Source of the DNA: Alphaproteobacteria bacterium
GTDB taxonomy: Bacteria; Pseudomonadota; Alphaproteobacteria; Bin95
Direction of reading: 5' to 3'
Assembly (NCBI GenBank): GCA_020638555.1
Contig: JACKII010000001.1
Span: 744,001 to 808,000 of the forward strand
Length of the DNA stretch: 64,000 bases
The position numbers and the translations under genes are program-made. The notes beneath the pieces are model-generated. The model was not told the origin of the DNA. It did not search any database and saw only the letters and a program-made list of their open reading frames with translations. Positions 61,018 through 64,000 of the stretch are shown piece after piece (the first letter of the stretch is position 1; every line of letters begins with the position of its first letter).

Positions 61018-62118
61018 CTATTCCGCCGCCACGGCTCCGGGCACCCGTTCCTCCGCCGGCGGCAGCGCCTTCAGCGCCGGCATCACCTTGGCGGCGAACA
61101 GCTCCATGTTGGCCCGCGCCTCGTCATGGGGCATGCCGGCCATGGAGAAAATGCCGGTGAACTGGTCCGAGCCCATGCGGTCCGCAATCTTGGTGATCTT
61201 CTGCACGCATTGCTCCGGCGTGCCATAGACCTGCAGGTCCATGAAGAACTGGATCGCGCCGTCCTCGTCCTGCTGCAGGTGCTCGGCAAACTTGCCGTAA
61301 TACTCATAGCCCTTCTGGCCCTTCAGATGGTCCTTGTGGAACTCGTAGTGGTCCAGCACCGTCTGCCAGTAGCCGCCGATATAGTGCCGCGCCCGCTCGT
61401 AGGCTCGGCTCTCGTCCTCGTCGACAATGGTCCAGGCGGCGACGACCGGCTTCGGCGCCGGCTCGCCGTTCACTTCGCGATAAAGGGCCTTGTATTCGGC
61501 GAATTCCTTGGCCACGTGCTCCCACGGCTTTTGCGGGATCACCAGCAAGCCGATGCCCAGTTCGGCCATGATGCGGGAGCTTTCCGGCGAGACCGCGGCG
61601 GCATAGGTGCGGCCGCGGAAGCTCTGGAACGGCTCGGGCCGGATGGCGACACGCGGCTGCCGGTAGTGCTGGCCCTCGAATTCGACATGGCCGCTCTCCA
61701 GGCCGTTCAGCACCATCTGCGCCGCCTCGACGAAGCGCGAGCGGCTTTCGCCCATGTCCAGGCGGAAGCCGTCGAACTCCACCCGGCCGGCGCCGCGGCC
61801 CAGGCCCAGGATCAGGCGGCCGTCGCTGATATGGTCCAGCATGCTGATCTGTTCGGCCGTCCGCAGCGGATCGCGCCAGGGCAGCACCACCACCATGGTG
61901 CCGAGCTTCGCGTGCTTGGTGCGCCCGGCCATGTAGGAGAGGAACTGCAACGGGTCCGGGCACATGGTGTAGTCGGTGAAATGGTGTTCCACGCTCCAGA
62001 CCGACTCGAAGCCCAGGGGCTCGGCCCGTTCGGCCAGCGCCATTTCCTCGCGCCAGACATCGCGGTCGGGGCGGGTGTGCCCCGGATTCTGAAAAATGAC
62101 AGACATGCCTACATGCAT
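61018..62118 (-). CDS. Luciferase-like (LLM) flavin-dependent oxidoreductase
   Basis: 366 residues. A bacterial luciferase-like TIM barrel: W-R-E-E-M-A-L-A-E-R-A-E-P-L-G-F-E-S-V-W-S-V-E-H-H-F near residues 23-48, L-P-W-R-D-P-L-R-T-A-E-Q, and D-G-R-L-I-L-G-L-G-R-G near residue 100. It uses reduced flavin and oxygen or F420; the substrate is unknown. Co-transcribed with the DJ-1-like gene. Confidence 0.88.
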   Translation of the reverse strand: MHVGMSVIFQNPGHTRPDRDVWREEMALAERAEPLGFESVWSVEHHFTDYTMCPDPLQFLSYMAGRTKHAKLGTMVVVLPWRDPLRTAEQISMLDHISDGRLILGLGRGAGRVEFDGFRLDMGESRSRFVEAAQMVLNGLESGHVEFEGQHYRQPRVAIRPEPFQSFRGRTYAAAVSPESSRIMAELGIGLLVIPQKPWEHVAKEFAEYKALYREVNGEPAPKPVVAAWTIVDEDESRAYERARHYIGGYWQTVLDHYEFHKDHLKGQKGYEYYGKFAEHLQQDEDGAIQFFMDLQVYGTPEQCVQKITKIADRMGSDQFTGIFSMAGMPHDEARANMELFAAKVMPALKALPPAEERVPGAVAAE

Positions 62119-62237
62119 TGCGCGCTTCCCATTGTACCGGTTGGTGGGACCAAAGTGTAACCGACATCACTGCCGCCGGCGGGCCGTTGCGCTAAGTCAA
62201 CAATGGGAACCGGAGCGATGCAACCGCGGAGGTGAAA

Positions 62238-62468
62238 ATGAGCACATTGGAGTTGTCGGGCCAGGCGGGCGGCGATCACCCGCGACGGGTGTTGGCGGTT
62301 TGGGGCTTTTGCGCGGCCGCGATCGCCTTCTGGGTCGGCATGGCGTGTTATCTCACCGCTTTGCCGGTTGCTGCGGCAATGGTCGCAGCGGTCGTTTTGG
62401 CGCTGGCGGTTATTCCGTTAGCGGGACGCATTGCCTATATAGTGTGGCAGGACGATGCCGACGGCTGA
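62238..62468 (+). CDS. Small two-helix membrane protein of unknown function
   Basis: 76 residues. GGAGGTG lies directly before the ATG at 62238. Two hydrophobic segments (about residues 19-40 and 42-66, rich in alanine, valine and leucine) predict a helical hairpin in the inner membrane. I do not recognise a family. A strong terminator follows 53 bases after the stop, so it is a single-gene unit. Confidence 0.65.
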   Translation: MSTLELSGQAGGDHPRRVLAVWGFCAAAIAFWVGMACYLTALPVAAAMVAAVVLALAVIPLAGRIAYIVWQDDADG

Positions 62469-62520
62469 CGCTGTCCATCGCCCTGTGGACCCTTGTGTCC
62501 AAACCCTTGATTGATCACTT

Positions 62521-62555
62521 GGCGGAGGCCGGAACCCGGCTTCCGCCATTTTTTT
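62521..62555 (+). terminator. Intrinsic terminator
   Basis: GGCGGA-G-GCCGG pairs with CCGGC-T-TCCGCC across a short turn and is followed by ATTTTTTT, the clearest factor-independent terminator in the window. It ends the small membrane protein transcript. Confidence 0.9.
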
Positions 62556-62692
62556 GTGCCCGATTTCCGATCCCTGGGAATTCTGGCAAGTCCGCATCTT
62601 CGCGAATTGACGGACAGCCATGCAGTTTTTAGGGTGCAGCTATGCGATGCGGGAATGCATTGCGTCAATGGAACCGTGACGGAGGATCGAAC

Positions 62693-64000
62693 ATGGGACT
62701 TTTGCGGCGATCACTGATCGCGGCTGCGACGGTGGCGGTAACGCTCACCGGTGCGGCTGAAGCCGAAACGCCGAAATACGGCGGCATCTTGAACTTCGTC
62801 GTTGGTTCGCGCCAGCCAAGCTTTGACGGGCATCAGGAATCGACCTTCGGGGTCATTCACCCGATTGCGCCCTTTTACAGCCTTCTGATCAAGGTCAACC
62901 CGGAGAATCCGGCCGATCCGACCGATTTTGTCTGCGATGTCTGCGTGGGCGATGTGCCCCAGCCGACGGATGACGGGCTGACCTACACCTTCCCCATCGT
63001 CAAGAACGCGACCTTCCACGACGGTCAGAAACTGACCGCGCACGATGTGGTCGCCAGCTTCAACCACATCATCAATCCGCCCAAGGGCGTGTTGTCCGTC
63101 CGCAGCTACATGTACGAGATGGTCGACAGTGTCGAGGCGACCGACGACTATACGGTGGTGTTTCATCTGAAGCGGCCGTCGCAGGCGTTCATTCCGGCGC
63201 TCGCAAACCCCTATAACTGGATCTATTCGGCCGACAAGCTGGCCAAGGACCCGAACTGGTACAAGACGAATATCGATGGCAGCGGCGCCTTCAAGCTGAA
63301 GGAAGTCCAGGCCGGTGCGTTGATCAGCGGCGTCAAATACGACAAGTATTTCAAGGAAGGCCGGCCGTATCTGGACGGCTTCAACGCCATCATCGCGCCG
63401 AAGCAGTCCGTCAGGGTCCAGGCGATCCGCGGTGGCCGCGCCGATATCGAGTTCCGGGCCTTCCCGCCGAAAGCGCGCGACGACCTGATTGCGGCCCTGG
63501 GCGACCAGATCACGGTGCAGCAGAGCACCTGGAACTGCAATGTGTCGGTGTCGCTGAATCACGGGTTCGAGCCGTTCAAGGACGAGCGGGTGCGCAAGGC
63601 GCTGACCCTGGCCATCGACCGCTGGGGCGGTTCGGAATACCTGTCCAAGATCGCCATCATGAAGACCGTCGGCGGCATCATCTTCCCGGGCCACCCCTAT
63701 GCGCGCAGCAAGGAGGAACTGGAGAAGATGGTGGGCTATTGGCCCGACATCGAAAAGTCGCGTGCGGAAGCCCGTCGGCTGTTGAAGGAAGCGGGTTATG
63801 AGAACCTGTCCTTCGACCTGGTCAACCGCAATGTCGATCAGCCGTACAAGATCGCCGGCACCTGGTTGATCGGCCAGTGGAAGAAGATCGGCGTCACGGC
63901 CACGCAGCGCGCGGTGCCGACCGGCGAATGGTTCCGCTCGTTCCGCGAGACCAAGAATTACGAGGCCGCGGTCACGGCCAGCTGCCAGTCGGTGGTGAAC
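62693..64000 (+). CDS. Family 5 (peptide/nickel-type) ABC transporter substrate-binding protein, 3' partial
   Basis: 436 codons are present and the frame is open at the right edge. GGAGGA lies before the ATG. A signal peptide (R-R-S-L-I-A-A-A-T-V-A-V-T-L-T-G-A-A-E-A) predicts periplasmic location. The SBP_bac_5 hallmarks are there: Y-G-G-I-L-N-F, the N-A-T-F-H-D-G-Q-K-L-T-A-H-D-V motif, V-R-K-A-L-T-L-A-I-D-R-W and A-R-R-L-L-K-E-A-G-Y. The mature part has a C-D-V-C pair. Permease and ATPase genes would be expected beyond the edge. The substrate (peptide, nickel, sugar or other) is not clear. Confidence 0.92.
   Translation, partial: MGLLRRSLIAAATVAVTLTGAAEAETPKYGGILNFVVGSRQPSFDGHQESTFGVIHPIAPFYSLLIKVNPENPADPTDFVCDVCVGDVPQPTDDGLTYTFPIVKNATFHDGQKLTAHDVVASFNHIINPPKGVLSVRSYMYEMVDSVEATDDYTVVFHLKRPSQAFIPALANPYNWIYSADKLAKDPNWYKTNIDGSGAFKLKEVQAGALISGVKYDKYFKEGRPYLDGFNAIIAPKQSVRVQAIRGGRADIEFRAFPPKARDDLIAALGDQITVQQSTWNCNVSVSLNHGFEPFKDERVRKALTLAIDRWGGSEYLSKIAIMKTVGGIIFPGHPYARSKEELEKMVGYWPDIEKSRAEARRLLKEAGYENLSFDLVNRNVDQPYKIAGTWLIGQWKKIGVTATQRAVPTGEWFRSFRETKNYEAAVTASCQSVVN

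Overview
The window reads as a chromosomal segment of a high-GC alphaproteobacterium, most likely in or near the Rhodospirillales. Gene order supports this: ribF-ileS-lspA-DUF3035-M16-M16; Suv3-type helicase-hslR-fdxA-carD; and secG-pyrG with kdsA-eno-ftsB-pdhA-pdhB-pdhC are arrangements I know from alphaproteobacteria. Coding is dense on both strands. I see no tRNA, rRNA, CRISPR array, prophage or insertion sequence.

Layout. 1-4.3 kb: end of a DapA-family aldolase gene, a candidate small RNA, a Tat-exported metallo-hydrolase and an oligopeptidase B. 4.5-12.2 kb: flavin and isoleucyl-tRNA genes, prolipoprotein signal peptidase, a lipoprotein and a pair of exported M16 peptidases. 12.2-19.3 kb: a small ribbon-helix-helix regulator, an acrylyl-CoA reductase-like enzyme, a heme/FMN-type protein, a permease, a hydrolase, an aspartate dehydrogenase, a second metallo-hydrolase and an OmpR-type response regulator. 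19.6-24.2 kb: RNA helicase, Hsp15, 7Fe ferredoxin and CarD, ending in three tandem terminator-like hairpins. 24.2-34 kb: accessory metabolism (ketopantoate reductase-like, TauD dioxygenase, PhoX, two NTF2-like proteins, quinone oxidoreductase, glutathione S-transferase, enoyl-CoA hydratase, MATE pump). 34-47 kb: pyruvate kinase with glycerate kinase, DUF1244, propionyl-CoA synthetase, three paralogous short-chain dehydrogenases, a flavoprotein, a TRAP-type binding protein and a CaiB-type CoA transferase. 47-59.5 kb: secG-pyrG, an insertion of repeats and accessory genes, then kdsA-eno-ftsB-pdhABC. 59.6-64 kb: a ParDE toxin-antitoxin module flanked by a duplicated gene end, a DJ-1/PfpI protein, a luciferase-like oxidoreductase, a small membrane protein and the start of a peptide-type ABC binding protein.

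The most striking observation is the glutathione S-transferase gene at 30220-30906 (minus strand). It has an in-frame TGA exactly where this enzyme class carries its active-site cysteine (S-S-V-T-[TGA]-P-W-V-Q-R). The frame continues without further interruption for 215 codons. A hairpin that fits relaxed bacterial SECIS rules begins 11 bases after the TGA. I read it as a probable selenocysteine-containing GST. The gene is preceded by 19-bp tandem repeats, each with a TGTC-N4-GACA palindrome. Other unusual items are two families of dispersed intergenic repeats (one expanded into a tandem array after pyrG), a double palindrome before the ribbon-helix-helix gene, a CRP-like site placed to drive a candidate small RNA, and a PdhC with two E3-binding domains.
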